Shown: positions 27,318 through 36,167 of the stretch, in pieces
How positions within the stretch are numbered: position 1 is the stretch's first letter
Layout: every line of letters starts with the position of its first letter
Source: Tautonia plasticadhaerens
Lineage (GTDB): Bacteria; Planctomycetota; Planctomycetia; Isosphaerales; Isosphaeraceae
Assembly (NCBI RefSeq): GCF_007752535.1
Contig: NZ_CP036430.1
Location: 1-64,000, forward strand
DNA length: 64,000 nucleotides
Direction of reading: 5' to 3'
Notes under the pieces: model-generated
The model's database searches: none
Told to the model about the DNA's origin: nothing
What the model saw: the letters and a program-made list of their open reading frames with translations, nothing else
Translations under genes and position numbers: made by a program

Positions 27318-28340
27318 ATGATCATCTCCCAGACGCCATTCCGGGTCAGCTTCGCCGGCGGCGGGACCGACCTGCCGGCGTTCTACCGCCGGGAGCCCGG
27401 CGCGGTCCTGAGCACGACCGTCAACCATCATATGTACGTGACCCTCCATCGCCGGTTCGAGCCGACGATCCGGGTGAGCTACTCCAGGACCGAGACCGCC
27501 CGGACCGTCGACGAGGTCCAGCACGAGCTCGTCCGGGAGGCGATGCGGCTGGTCGAGGTCGACGAGCCGATGGAGGTCACCACCATCGGCGACGTCCCGG
27601 CCGGAACCGGCCTGGGGTCGAGCAGCAGCCTGACCGTCGGGCTCCTGACCGCGCTGCACGCCCATGCCGGTCGCGTCGCCGGCCGTCGGCAGGTGGCCGA
27701 GGAGGCCTGTCGGGTCGAGATCGACGTGCTCGGCAAGCCGATCGGCCGGCAGGACCAGTATGCCGCCGCCTTCGGCGGGATCAATTACATCCGATTCAAC
27801 CCGGATGACACCGTCGACGTCGAGCCGGTCCCCTGCCCGAATGGCGTGGTCGACGAACTGGAGCGCCGCACGCTCCTGCTCTACACCGGCCAGACCCGGG
27901 ACGCCGACGGAATCCTCCGAGAGCAGTCCGGCGGCACGATCGACCGCCTCCCCGCCCTCCGACGCATGAGGGACCTGGCCGACGAAAGCCGACATGCCCT
28001 GGTCGCCGGCGACCTCGACGGGTTCGCCGACCAGCTGCACGAGGGCTGGGCTCTGAAGCGATCGCTCGGCTTCGGGATCACTTCCGATCGGGTCGACCAG
28101 TGGTACGAAACCGCCCGCCGCCACGGCGCCCGGGGCGGTAAGTTGCTCGGCGCCGGGGGCGGCGGCTTCCTGATGCTCGTCGCCCCCCCCTGGCGACACC
28201 GCTCGATCCGGGAGGCCCTGGGCCGCCCCCGGGAGCTGGCGTTCCGCGTCGCGCGACACGGCAGCCAGAACATCTTCATCGGTGACGTCCGGGACGACCG
28301 GCCGGCCTCCCGGTTCGACGCGGGGGCGTCGGCCGCCTGA
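27318..28340 (+). CDS. hddA: GHMP kinase, D-glycero-D-manno-heptose 7-phosphate kinase-like
   Basis: A 340-residue sugar kinase of the GHMP family, similar to HddA, which phosphorylates heptose 7-phosphate at C1 on the GDP-heptose route. The N-terminus 'MIISQTPFRVSFAGGGTDLP' and the ATP loop 'GDVPAGTGLGSSSSLTVG' (about 91-108) are diagnostic, and the C-terminal 'GARGGKLLGAGGGGFLM' is the third GHMP motif. The frame is open far upstream, but the ATG at 27318-27320 begins at the conserved N-terminus and is preceded by GAGG and GAGA. It is followed by the nucleotidyltransferase/phosphatase fusion 33 bases later, which supports activated-heptose synthesis. L-fucose or other sugar kinases of this family remain possible. 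Confidence 0.8.
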   Translation: MIISQTPFRVSFAGGGTDLPAFYRREPGAVLSTTVNHHMYVTLHRRFEPTIRVSYSRTETARTVDEVQHELVREAMRLVEVDEPMEVTTIGDVPAGTGLGSSSSLTVGLLTALHAHAGRVAGRRQVAEEACRVEIDVLGKPIGRQDQYAAAFGGINYIRFNPDDTVDVEPVPCPNGVVDELERRTLLLYTGQTRDADGILREQSGGTIDRLPALRRMRDLADESRHALVAGDLDGFADQLHEGWALKRSLGFGITSDRVDQWYETARRHGARGGKLLGAGGGGFLMLVAPPWRHRSIREALGRPRELAFRVARHGSQNIFIGDVRDDRPASRFDAGASAA

Positions 28341-28373
28341 GGCACGGGGCCTTGCAACCGAAAGGCGGGACCG

Positions 28374-29687
28374 GTGGGAAAGACCAACGCGCTACTCTTG
28401 GCCGGCGGGCTCGGGACCCGATTGAGGCCCGTGACCGATTCGATCCCCAAGTGCCTCGTGCCGATCGCAGGCAGGCCCCTGCTCGACCACTGGGTCGATC
28501 GCCTGGCCCCGGCGAGGATCTCGGAAGCCAGGGTCAACATCCATGCGCATGCCGATCAAGTCCGCTCGTTCATTCGGCGGGTCGATGAATCGGGCCGCTT
28601 GCGGATGACCGAGGCGTTCGAGCCGATCCTGCTCGGCTCGGCCGGCACGGTGGCCGCCAACGTCGACCTGGCCGATGGAGTCGACGAGGTCCTGATCGTC
28701 TATGCGGATAACTTCAGCACGGTCGACCTGGCCGCACTGCTCGATTTCCACCGCTCCCACCCCGACCCGGCCACGATGCTCCTGTTCCGGGCCCCCGACC
28801 CCAGGGCCTGTGGCGTCGCCGAGCTGGCCGACGAATCCCGGGTCATCTCATTCGCCGAGAAGCCCGAGCTACCCCGGGGTGACCTGGCCAACGCCGGCGT
28901 CTACGTACTCGACGCCGGCCTCTACCGGGAGGTCGCCTCGATGCGGGCGTTCGACCTCGGGTTCGACGTCCTCCCCGGGCTCGTCGGCCGGATGAGGGGC
29001 CGGCCCTGGCACGGATACCATCGGGATGTCGGCACCCATGAGGCCCTCCGCCTCGCCCGCCGGGATGCCCCCGCCGTGCTCCTCGGACGCCGTCCGCCGA
29101 TCACCTCCCGCCCGGCCGTCTTCCTCGATCGGGATGGCACGGTGATCGAGCACGTCCATTACCTCCGAGACCCGGCCGAGGTCCGCCTCCTGCCGGGGGC
29201 CGCAGGCGCCTTGAGGAGGCTCGCCGAGGCCGGATTCGCCTGCGTCCTGGCGACGAACCAGTCGGCCGTCGGCCGGGGGATGATGACCCCCGACGACCTG
29301 GACCGGGTGCACGAGGAACTGGCCCGGCAACTCTGGGGGGAGGGGATCATGCTGGCGGCCGTCGAGTCCTGCCCGGCCGTGCCGGTCGGTCCGGATCGGA
29401 CCGTGGTCGAGCAGTTCGACCGCAAGCCGGGGCCGGGGATGCTGGTCCGGGCCGCGGGACGACTCGGCCTGGACCTGAACGAATCCTGGATGATCGGTGA
29501 CGCGATCAGCGACGTCCTGGCCGGCGTCAACGCGGGTTGCCGCGGCAGCATCCTCGTCCGGACCGGCCTCGGGGTCGCCCCGGGTGAGGCCGGCCTGCCC
29601 ATCTCATTCGACGTGGCCGATGACCTGGCGGCGGCGGCCGACCGCATCCTCGACGACCCGGCCGGTGCCCGTCGGGCGGCCGGGTGA
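28374..29687 (+). CDS. Fused sugar-1-phosphate nucleotidyltransferase and HAD phosphatase (HddC-GmhB-like)
   Basis: A 437-residue two-domain enzyme starting with GTG. Residues 1-235 are a nucleotidyltransferase: 'LLLAGGLGTRLRPVTDSIPK' holds the NTP loop, with 'VLIVYADNFS' the metal-binding strand. Residues about 247-420 are a HAD phosphatase like GmhB/HisB-N: 'AVFLDRDGTVIEHVHYLRDP' with Asp252 and Asp254, 'VLATNQSAVGRG', 'RKPGPGML' and 'WMIGDAISDV'. In E. coli GmhB a zinc loop has C-x-H and C-x-C; here only the first Cys (333) remains. With the kinase upstream, the pair could dephosphorylate heptose 1,7-bisphosphate and then make NDP-heptose. The isomerase GmhA was not seen in the window. Confidence 0.8.
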   Translation: MGKTNALLLAGGLGTRLRPVTDSIPKCLVPIAGRPLLDHWVDRLAPARISEARVNIHAHADQVRSFIRRVDESGRLRMTEAFEPILLGSAGTVAANVDLADGVDEVLIVYADNFSTVDLAALLDFHRSHPDPATMLLFRAPDPRACGVAELADESRVISFAEKPELPRGDLANAGVYVLDAGLYREVASMRAFDLGFDVLPGLVGRMRGRPWHGYHRDVGTHEALRLARRDAPAVLLGRRPPITSRPAVFLDRDGTVIEHVHYLRDPAEVRLLPGAAGALRRLAEAGFACVLATNQSAVGRGMMTPDDLDRVHEELARQLWGEGIMLAAVESCPAVPVGPDRTVVEQFDRKPGPGMLVRAAGRLGLDLNESWMIGDAISDVLAGVNAGCRGSILVRTGLGVAPGEAGLPISFDVADDLAAAADRILDDPAGARRAAG

Positions 29688-29702
29688 TCGGAGTTCGTAC
29701 CG

Positions 29703-30692
29703 ATGAAGATCCTGCTGACCGGCGGCGCCGGTTACATCGGCGGCGCCTGCCTGCGATGGTTGATCCGGCATGGCCACGATCCGATCGCCTATGACGACCT
29801 CTCCGAGGGGAATCGGTCGGCCGTGCCCGAAGGCCGGCTGGTCGTCGGCGACATCCTCGACCGGGACCGCCTCGCCTCGGCCCTCCGAGACCACCGGGCC
29901 GAGGCGGTCATGCACTTCGCCGCCCTGGCCTCAGTCCCCGACTCGATCGCCGACCCGGACAATTACTACCGGGTCAACGTCCTGGGGACCAAGAGCGTCC
30001 TCGACGCGATGCGAGACGCCGGTGTCCCGCGGATCGTCTTCAGCAGCACCGCCGCTACCTACGGATTCCGGGCCGAGATGCCGCTGACGGAGGACGCCCC
30101 CCAGCTCCCCGAGACCCCCTACGGCACGACCAAGCTCGCAGCCGAACGGATGATCATGGATTACGCCCGGGCCTATGGGCTGGGCTACGCCATCCTCCGC
30201 TACTTCAACGCCTCGGGCGCCGACGAGTGCGGCGAGCACGGCGAGGACCGCCGCTGCGAGAGCCACCTGATCCCGCTGACCCTCCAGGTCGCCGCCGGCA
30301 GGCGAGCGTCCCTGGACATCTGCGGGGACGACTGGCCGACCCGGGACGGGACCTGCGTCCGGGACTACGTCCACACCGACGACCTGGCCGAGGCCCATCG
30401 CCTGGCCGTCGAGGCGATCGGCCCGGGGGTGGGGCGGATCTATAACCTCGGATCGGGGGCCGGCGCCACCGTCCTGGAGGTGCTCCGGGCCTGCGAGGCG
30501 TCCGTCGGGCGGCCGATCCCTCATCGGGTCGCCCCCAGGCGTCCCGGGGACCCGGCGGTCCTGATCGCGACCCCCGAGAAGATCAACCGCGAACTGGGCT
30601 GGTCGCCCCGGCGATCGGACATCCGGACCATCGTCGAGGCCGCCTGGCGCTGGCACTGTGGTCACCCCGACGGTTACGGCGATCGGTCGTGA
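29703..30692 (+). CDS. galE: UDP-glucose 4-epimerase-like NAD-dependent sugar epimerase
   Basis: A 329-residue short-chain dehydrogenase-type epimerase, probably interconverting UDP-hexoses at C4. The NAD-binding motif 'MKILLTGGAGYIGGACLRWL' is at the very N-terminus. The catalytic Ser/Tyr/Lys set appears as 'IVFSSTAATYG' and 'TPYGTTKLAAERM' (Tyr about residue 139). 'RYFNASGAD', 'DWPTRDGTCVRDYVHTDDLA' and 'YNLGSGAGATVLEV' match GalE closely. It lies 15 bases after the fusion gene and is translationally close-coupled. Its role is to supply a sugar nucleotide to the neighbouring transferases. Confidence 0.9.
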   Translation: MKILLTGGAGYIGGACLRWLIRHGHDPIAYDDLSEGNRSAVPEGRLVVGDILDRDRLASALRDHRAEAVMHFAALASVPDSIADPDNYYRVNVLGTKSVLDAMRDAGVPRIVFSSTAATYGFRAEMPLTEDAPQLPETPYGTTKLAAERMIMDYARAYGLGYAILRYFNASGADECGEHGEDRRCESHLIPLTLQVAAGRRASLDICGDDWPTRDGTCVRDYVHTDDLAEAHRLAVEAIGPGVGRIYNLGSGAGATVLEVLRACEASVGRPIPHRVAPRRPGDPAVLIATPEKINRELGWSPRRSDIRTIVEAAWRWHCGHPDGYGDRS

Positions 30693-30697
30693 ATTCG

Positions 30698-30808
30698 CCT
30701 TGGCTCATCCCAAGGATTGATCCATTAATTTTGGTGATTTGATTCATTGAAATTTCCCGGCCCCGCCCGAACCGGGCAGGACCGGGCCCCGCCCCCCGGG
30801 AATCGGCT
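30698..30808 (+). promoter_or_regulatory. Hairpin and AT-rich leader before the large glycosyltransferase gene
   Basis: CCTTGG (30698-30703) and CCAAGG (30710-30715) can pair around six bases just after galE. An AT-rich stretch (30716-30757) follows, then GC-rich sequence up to the next start. It may be a weak terminator and/or a promoter region. No clear -35/-10 pair was fixed. Confidence 0.3.
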
Positions 30809-33800
30809 ATGTTCAACCCGATCGACCATCCGATCTGCCTGGTCCCGCCCGACCGGATCTGCCCGTCAGCCTGGCATGAGCATTTCCCGATCGCCGGATT
30901 CCTGGTCGACCTGCTGACGCCGGCCGCCTTCGTCGAGATCGGCACCCTCGACGGCTTCTCCTACTGCGCCTTCTGCCAGGCCGTACGGGCCCTGGGCCTG
31001 GCCTCGACCGGCGTCTCGGTGGGATCCTGGCCGGGGCAGGGGCCCCCGACCGGGCTCCGGGAGCACCACGATCTCCGATACGGGCGATTCTCGACGCTGG
31101 TCCCGGGGGGGGCGGGGGACGCACTGGCCCGGTTCGAGGAAGGCGCCGTCGACCTGCTCCACCTGGTGGGATCGCCCCTGCTGGGAGACACGGTCGCCGT
31201 TCTCGACGACTGGCTCCCGAAGATGAGCCCCCGGGGTGTCGCCTTGCTGCACGGCACCCGTTCCGACGACCGCCCGGGGGGTACCCGACGGGCCTGGACC
31301 CGCGTCAAGGACCGGTTCCCCGCCGTCGAGTTCCCCCATGGCGGCGGCCTGGGAATGCTGGCCGTCGGCGGGGAGATCCCCGATCGGCTTCGGCCCCTCT
31401 TCGAAGACTGGGGGGAGGAGCATTCCCGGCTCCTCGGCTACTTCGCCGGCCTCGGTCGGCTCGTCTCGATCCGGGCCGCTGCCGAGCCCCGGCCCCCGGC
31501 CGCCGGCTCCGATCGGGACCGGACGGGCCGGGAGCTGACCCGGAGGCTCGAGGACCGCGAGCGGATCCTCGCTCGGATGAGAGATCGATTCGAGGAGCGG
31601 CAGCGGACGGTCCTCTGGCTGGAGGCGGAGGTCTCCCGGCGCGATGCGAAGATCGACGGCCTCTGGACCCAGGCCCACGAGCAGGCGATGACGATCGCCG
31701 ACCTGGCGGCCCGGCTCGACGAAGTCGAACGCAGCCTGGCCTGGAAGGTGGCCCAGGCCGCCCGGCGCGTGACGCGATCGGTCGCGCCGCCTGGGATCCG
31801 ACGCCAACGGGGCGTCCTGCTGGCGGCCCGGGCCGCCCGATTGTGGAAACGGGAAGGCCTCCTCGCCCTGATCGACCGGGCGCTGTGGGGGCGTCCCGAT
31901 CCGATCGAAGTCCCCCGAGCGATGCTCCCCGCCCCGGAGCCGGATCCGGAGCCTGCCCCCGTTCCTCCCGAGCCGCAGTTGGCGACGCCGGAGGAGGAAC
32001 CGCCGGTCGAGTTGCCGGAGCCGGTCTCCCCGTACGACATCTGGGTCGAGAACAACGCCTGGAACCAGTGCTCCCGGTTCGAGGCCGAGCGGGCCCTGGC
32101 CGGGATGGATCGGCGCCCATTGATGTCTGTGGTCATGCCGGTCTACGACATCGACGAGGCCTGGCTGGAGCGGGCCATCGAGAGCGTCCGGGCCCAGGTC
32201 TATCCGAGCTGGGAGCTTTGCATCGCCGACGACGCCTCCCCCCGTCCCCACGTCGGTCGGCTCCTCCGGCGATACGAGGCGACCGACGACCGCATTCGGG
32301 TCCGCTTCCTGCCCGAGAACGGCAACATCAGCCTCGCCAGCAACGCCGCCGCCGGGATGGCCCGGGGCGAGTACCTCGTCTTCCTCGACCAGGACGACGA
32401 GCTGACCCCCGACTGCCTGCTCGAGCTGGCCCTCGCGGCCGTCGGGCACGACTCGCCGGATCTGATCTACTCCGACGACGACAAGATCGACGTCCACGGC
32501 CGACGGTCGAGCCCCCAGTTCAAGCCGGACTGGTCCCCCGAGTTGTTGCTGTCCTACATGTACCTGAGCCACGCCTTCTGCGTGCGACGTGACCGATTCG
32601 AGGCGATCGGCGGCTTCCGGATCGGGTTCGAGGGGTGCCAGGACTACGACCTCGCCCTCCGGATGACCGACGGTCCGAGTCGGGTCGTCCACGTCCCGAA
32701 GATCCTCTACCACTGGAGGAGCCTGCCCGGCTCGACCGCCTCCTCGGGGGCGGCCAAGCCCGAGGCGTTCGAGCGGGGCATCCGTGCGGTCCAGGAGGCG
32801 TTCGACCGTCGGGGGATCGTCGGCCGGATCTCCCGGCCCGAGTTCGCCGAGCGGGGGCACCTGGGCCTCTTCCAGGTGGATTTCCCGGACGACGGCCCGG
32901 GCGTCTCCATCCTGATCCCGACCAGGAACCGGGTCGATCTGCTCCGCCCCTGCATCGACTCGATCCTGGCGCTCACCTCGTACCGCAACTACGAGGTCGT
33001 CGTCATCGATAATGAGAGCGACGACCCGGAGACCCTCGCCTACCTCGACGCACTCCCCGAGGGCTGCCGGGTGCTCCGGATCCCCAACGAAGGAAAATTA
33101 TTTAGTTATGATAAAGTGAACAATAAAGCGATTGGTGTCCTCGGGGACGACCGGGAGCTGATCCTGCTGCTGAACGACGACACCGAGGTCCTCCGGCCCG
33201 AGTGGCTCAGCCAGCTCGTCGGCTACTCCCGGATCGAGGGGGTCGGGGCCGTCGGGGGTCGACTGCTGCTGGCCGACGGCCGGGTGCAGCACGCCGGGGT
33301 GCTGACGACGGTCAACGACGGCATGCCGGCGCACGCCTTCAAGCTGTCCCCGGGTCGGGACAATGGCTACCAGTCCTACGCCGTCGTGGCCCGAAACTAC
33401 GGGGCCGTCACCGCCGCCTGCTTGCTGATGCGTCGCGACCTTTTCCTCCGGGTCGGCGGCTTTGACGAGGACCGGTTCGCCGTCGCCTACAACGACATAG
33501 ACCTCTGCCTGAGGCTCGGGCGGCTCGGCCTCAGGATCGTCTACGCCCCCCGGGCCGAACTGGTCCTCGTCGAAGGGGCATCCCGGGGCTCCGGCGACGA
33601 CCCCCGAGAGCCCCTGGCCTACAAGGAGATCTGGGGACTGGCCCGGGACCCCTACCATAACCCGAACCTCGGCCGCAACCACGAGTCGTTCGCGCTGAGG
33701 ACCCGCCGATCGACCCCGGCCGAGGGGACCCTCCGGGAGCCGGTCCGCCTGCTCATGGTCAGCCACAACCTGAACCACGAGGGGGCGCCGAAGTTCCTGC

Positions 33801-34927
33801 TCGACCTGGCCGTCCGGCTCCGGGAACGCGGCCGGGTGGTGACGGAGGTCGCCTCTCCCCTGGACGGCCCCCTGGCGCAGGCGTACGAGGCCGAGGGGAT
33901 CCCGGTCCACCGGATTGATGACCCGCTCCGACGGCTCGTCGAGCCCGATGGCTACCGCATCGGGACCCGTGAGCTGGGCGACTGGATCCGTTCCCGGGGG
34001 TTCGACCTGGTCCAGGCCAACACGCTCAACGGCTTCGCCGCCATCTCCGCCGCCCGGGAGGCCGGACTCCCGTCGCTCTGGAGCGTCCACGAGAGCACCG
34101 ACTGCCGGGCCTACTTCCGCCAGTTCGGCCCCGGGATGACCGAGGCGGCCCTGCTCGCCTTCGGCGACCCGTACCGCGTCCTCTTCGTCTCCCACGCGAC
34201 CCGGAGGATGTTCGAGCCCCTGAACTGGCGGCACAACCTGGAGACGGTCCACTTCGGGATGATCCGGGACCCGATCGACCGCTACCTCGCCCGGCACTCC
34301 CGCCGCGACGCCGCCGAGGCCATCGGGGCGCCCCCGGGCAAGAAGGTCGTGACGATCATCGGCACGGTCTGCGAGCGTAAAGGGCAGCGAGATCTGGTCG
34401 AGGCGGCCGTCGAGCTGCTCCGATCGGGCCGGGACGACGTCGTCTTCTACGTCGTCGGTTGCCGGCCGAGCCCCTACCTGGATGGCCTGAGACGGCTGGC
34501 CTCCGCCTACCCCGACGCAATCCGGCTCGTCGACGAGACCGACCAGGTCTTCCCCTACTACCGGTCCAGCGACGTCTTCGTCTGCTGCTCCTCGGTCGAG
34601 AGCTACCCGAGGACGATCCTGGAGGCGATGGCCTTCGGCCTGCCGATCGTCACCACGACGGTCTTCGGCATCGCCGAGCAGGTGGAGCCGGGCATCAACG
34701 CCCTGACCTTCGAGCCCCGAGACGTCATCGCCCTGGAGGAGCACCTCCGCCTCCTCCTGGACGACGACGCCCTCCGCCTCCGCCTGGCCGAGGCCGCCCG
34801 GCTGCGCCTGGAGCTGCTGCCGACCTTCGAGGAAATGGCCTGCATGTATGAGCGGATCATCCTCGAAGCCGTCGCCGCGGCCACACCCGCCGTCGCCCCG
34901 GCCGACGGCCTGCGGTCGGCCGCCTGA
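30809..34927 (+). CDS. Large multi-domain glycosyltransferase (methyltransferase-like, GT2, GT2, GT4)
   Basis: A 1372-residue protein. Residues 1-215 are paralogous to the methyltransferase at 20031-21677 ('FVEIGTLDGFSYCAFCQAVR'), but the 'HIDGFHTY' motif there reads 'HLVGSPLL' here, so catalysis may be lost. A coiled-coil linker (about 240-330) and a Pro/Glu-rich hinge follow. The first GT2 domain is at about 437-690 ('SVVMPVYDIDEAWLERAIES', 'LVFLDQDDELTPDCL'), the second at about 700-960 ('VSILIPTRNRVDLLRPCIDS', 'LLLNDDTEVL'), and a GT4 domain runs from about 980 to the end ('LLMVSHNLNHEGAPKFLLDL', 'GTVCERKGQRDLVEAA', 'SSVESYPRTILEAMAFGLPI'). Three transferases in one chain suggest assembly of an oligosaccharide repeat at the inner membrane. 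It closes the rightward operon. Confidence 0.85.
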   Translation: MFNPIDHPICLVPPDRICPSAWHEHFPIAGFLVDLLTPAAFVEIGTLDGFSYCAFCQAVRALGLASTGVSVGSWPGQGPPTGLREHHDLRYGRFSTLVPGGAGDALARFEEGAVDLLHLVGSPLLGDTVAVLDDWLPKMSPRGVALLHGTRSDDRPGGTRRAWTRVKDRFPAVEFPHGGGLGMLAVGGEIPDRLRPLFEDWGEEHSRLLGYFAGLGRLVSIRAAAEPRPPAAGSDRDRTGRELTRRLEDRERILARMRDRFEERQRTVLWLEAEVSRRDAKIDGLWTQAHEQAMTIADLAARLDEVERSLAWKVAQAARRVTRSVAPPGIRRQRGVLLAARAARLWKREGLLALIDRALWGRPDPIEVPRAMLPAPEPDPEPAPVPPEPQLATPEEEPPVELPEPVSPYDIWVENNAWNQCSRFEAERALAGMDRRPLMSVVMPVYDIDEAWLERAIESVRAQVYPSWELCIADDASPRPHVGRLLRRYEATDDRIRVRFLPENGNISLASNAAAGMARGEYLVFLDQDDELTPDCLLELALAAVGHDSPDLIYSDDDKIDVHGRRSSPQFKPDWSPELLLSYMYLSHAFCVRRDRFEAIGGFRIGFEGCQDYDLALRMTDGPSRVVHVPKILYHWRSLPGSTASSGAAKPEAFERGIRAVQEAFDRRGIVGRISRPEFAERGHLGLFQVDFPDDGPGVSILIPTRNRVDLLRPCIDSILALTSYRNYEVVVIDNESDDPETLAYLDALPEGCRVLRIPNEGKLFSYDKVNNKAIGVLGDDRELILLLNDDTEVLRPEWLSQLVGYSRIEGVGAVGGRLLLADGRVQHAGVLTTVNDGMPAHAFKLSPGRDNGYQSYAVVARNYGAVTAACLLMRRDLFLRVGGFDEDRFAVAYNDIDLCLRLGRLGLRIVYAPRAELVLVEGASRGSGDDPREPLAYKEIWGLARDPYHNPNLGRNHESFALRTRRSTPAEGTLREPVRLLMVSHNLNHEGAPKFLLDLAVRLRERGRVVTEVASPLDGPLAQAYEAEGIPVHRIDDPLRRLVEPDGYRIGTRELGDWIRSRGFDLVQANTLNGFAAISAAREAGLPSLWSVHESTDCRAYFRQFGPGMTEAALLAFGDPYRVLFVSHATRRMFEPLNWRHNLETVHFGMIRDPIDRYLARHSRRDAAEAIGAPPGKKVVTIIGTVCERKGQRDLVEAAVELLRSGRDDVVFYVVGCRPSPYLDGLRRLASAYPDAIRLVDETDQVFPYYRSSDVFVCCSSVESYPRTILEAMAFGLPIVTTTVFGIAEQVEPGINALTFEPRDVIALEEHLRLLLDDDALRLRLAEAARLRLELLPTFEEMACMYERIILEAVAAATPAVAPADGLRSAA

Positions 34928-35326
34928 GCGATTCGGGGGCTCGGCCGAGACCCGCCCCCGCCGCGGGAGACCGCTCCTCGGGCACCGACTCCCTTCGGGG
35001 ACGCGACCGGGTCTGATAATGCACGTTAGGTCGCAACGATGCGGGATGCGACCTCGGAATGTGTTAACTTGCCCGCTTTCTTGGACGGTAAATGGCACCG
35101 TGACCGGCCCGACAACCAATATATTCATTTTAATTAATATATAAATATTATATTATAAATTATCAGGCCCGCCGGTGAACTGCGCCCGGCGCATGTGCCC
35201 GGCCTCCCAGCGGTCGGCGTCTACCCATTGCAGTCCGATCCTTAGCGGCAGAATAATCTGAGACGCGGCGTGAGGGCGGCCTCCGGGTCTCCCCGACCGG
35301 CCGGGACGACCTCAGGAGGATGATCA
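34928..35326. promoter_or_regulatory. Intergenic region with inverted repeats and an AT-rich promoter island
   Basis: AGGTCGCA (35028-35035) and TGCGACCT (35047-35054) form an 8-bp inverted repeat. A 24-base segment at 35077-35100 recurs inverted at 36168-36191. Bases 35119-35164 are almost pure A/T, in strong contrast to the genes, and lie upstream of the PEP-CTERM gene at 35327. This looks like its promoter region. No gene was recognised. Confidence 0.5.
35077..35100. repeat. Left copy of a 24-bp inverted repeat flanking the PEP-CTERM gene
   Basis: This segment is the reverse complement of 36168-36191 at 23 of 24 positions; the one difference is at 35085. Outside both copies lies a related TGTTAAnTTGnCCG word. 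Either terminal repeats of a small mobile unit or a duplicated regulatory module would explain it. Confidence 0.7.
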
Positions 35327-35998
35327 ATGAAGACGAGACATTGCGGCCACTTAGCCTTGCTTTTGGGATGGCTGGCCTTGAGTGCAGCGTCGGCCCGCGG
35401 GGATGTGATCCTCAGCACGCTCCCCCAGACGAACGACGGCCTCGCCTCGGCGACCCTAGGCCCGCTACGGATCAAAGCCCTAGCCTTCACCTTGTCTGAC
35501 CAGGCGTATACGATGGATTCGGCGGTGCTCCGCCTGCGGCTCGATACCTTCGACCGGCCACTGACGACGCCGATCCTCCAGCTGCTCAACGACTCGGGCG
35601 ACCCCGACATTCCGGGCTCCACCGTGCTGGCCACCTTCTCCACCCCGACGCTCGTGGGCGGCATCAACGATTTCACGTTCACGCCGACCAGCCCGTTTAC
35701 CCTGCTGGCCGGCCAGGAATACTGGCTGGCTCTGAGTTCCGCGGCCGACTTCGACACATCGGGCCTGAACTGGCTCGCATCCAACCCTCCGGTCACTCCG
35801 ACGGGCGTCGCGACGCTCAGCGGGAACCGCTTCACGTCCGACGGTGGGGTGACCTGGGGTCCCTCGACCACCGTGAACTCGTTCACGATTAACGGGACGA
35901 TCGCGACGGTCATCCCCGAGCCCTCGACGCTGGCCCTGGCCGCGATGGGAGGCGTCGGTTTGCTGGGCTACGGATGCCGGCGCCGCCGCCGGGCCTGA
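35327..35998 (+). CDS. Secreted PEP-CTERM sorting-domain protein (choice-of-anchor R type)
   Basis: A 223-residue exosortase substrate. A signal peptide spans about 1-25 ('LALLLGWLALSAASARGD'). The middle (about 30-195) resembles the choice-of-anchor R module ('TFTPTSPFTLLAGQEYWLAL'). The C-terminus is a textbook PEP-CTERM signal: 'VIPEPSTLALAAMGGVGLLG' followed by 'YGCRRRRRA'. The protein would be exported, cut at the PEP motif by exosortase and anchored to or released with exopolysaccharide. The exosortase gene is at 52131. It is preceded by an AT-rich promoter island and followed by a strong terminator. This is the only intact PEP-CTERM gene recognised here. Confidence 0.9.
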   Translation: MKTRHCGHLALLLGWLALSAASARGDVILSTLPQTNDGLASATLGPLRIKALAFTLSDQAYTMDSAVLRLRLDTFDRPLTTPILQLLNDSGDPDIPGSTVLATFSTPTLVGGINDFTFTPTSPFTLLAGQEYWLALSSAADFDTSGLNWLASNPPVTPTGVATLSGNRFTSDGGVTWGPSTTVNSFTINGTIATVIPEPSTLALAAMGGVGLLGYGCRRRRRA

Positions 35999-36027
35999 AG
36001 CGACCGATTCGAGCGGAGGAGGTACCG

Positions 36028-36056
36028 GCCCCCGGTCATGAGCCGGGGGCTTTCTC
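36028..36056 (+). terminator. Intrinsic terminator of the PEP-CTERM gene
   Basis: GCCCCCGG (36028-36035) pairs with CCGGGGGC (36043-36050) around a 7-base loop and is followed by TTTCTC. It lies 30 bases after the stop codon. Confidence 0.8.
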
Positions 36057-36167
36057 ATGCGCGCCGGCCGGCCTGATCGGCCCTGTTGCCCCGAGGGAAC
36101 ATCGACTCGCCCGCCGGCCTCATGACCCACCCGCCCGCCGGGCCTGTGCCGGTCGAAGGGCCGGGCT

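Noticed and set aside
30698-30715. CCTTGG/CCAAGG pair after galE as another copy of the partition-site motif
   Set aside because: It is a single hairpin outside the array and lacks the GACCAAGG extension; a chance hairpin or weak terminator is simpler.
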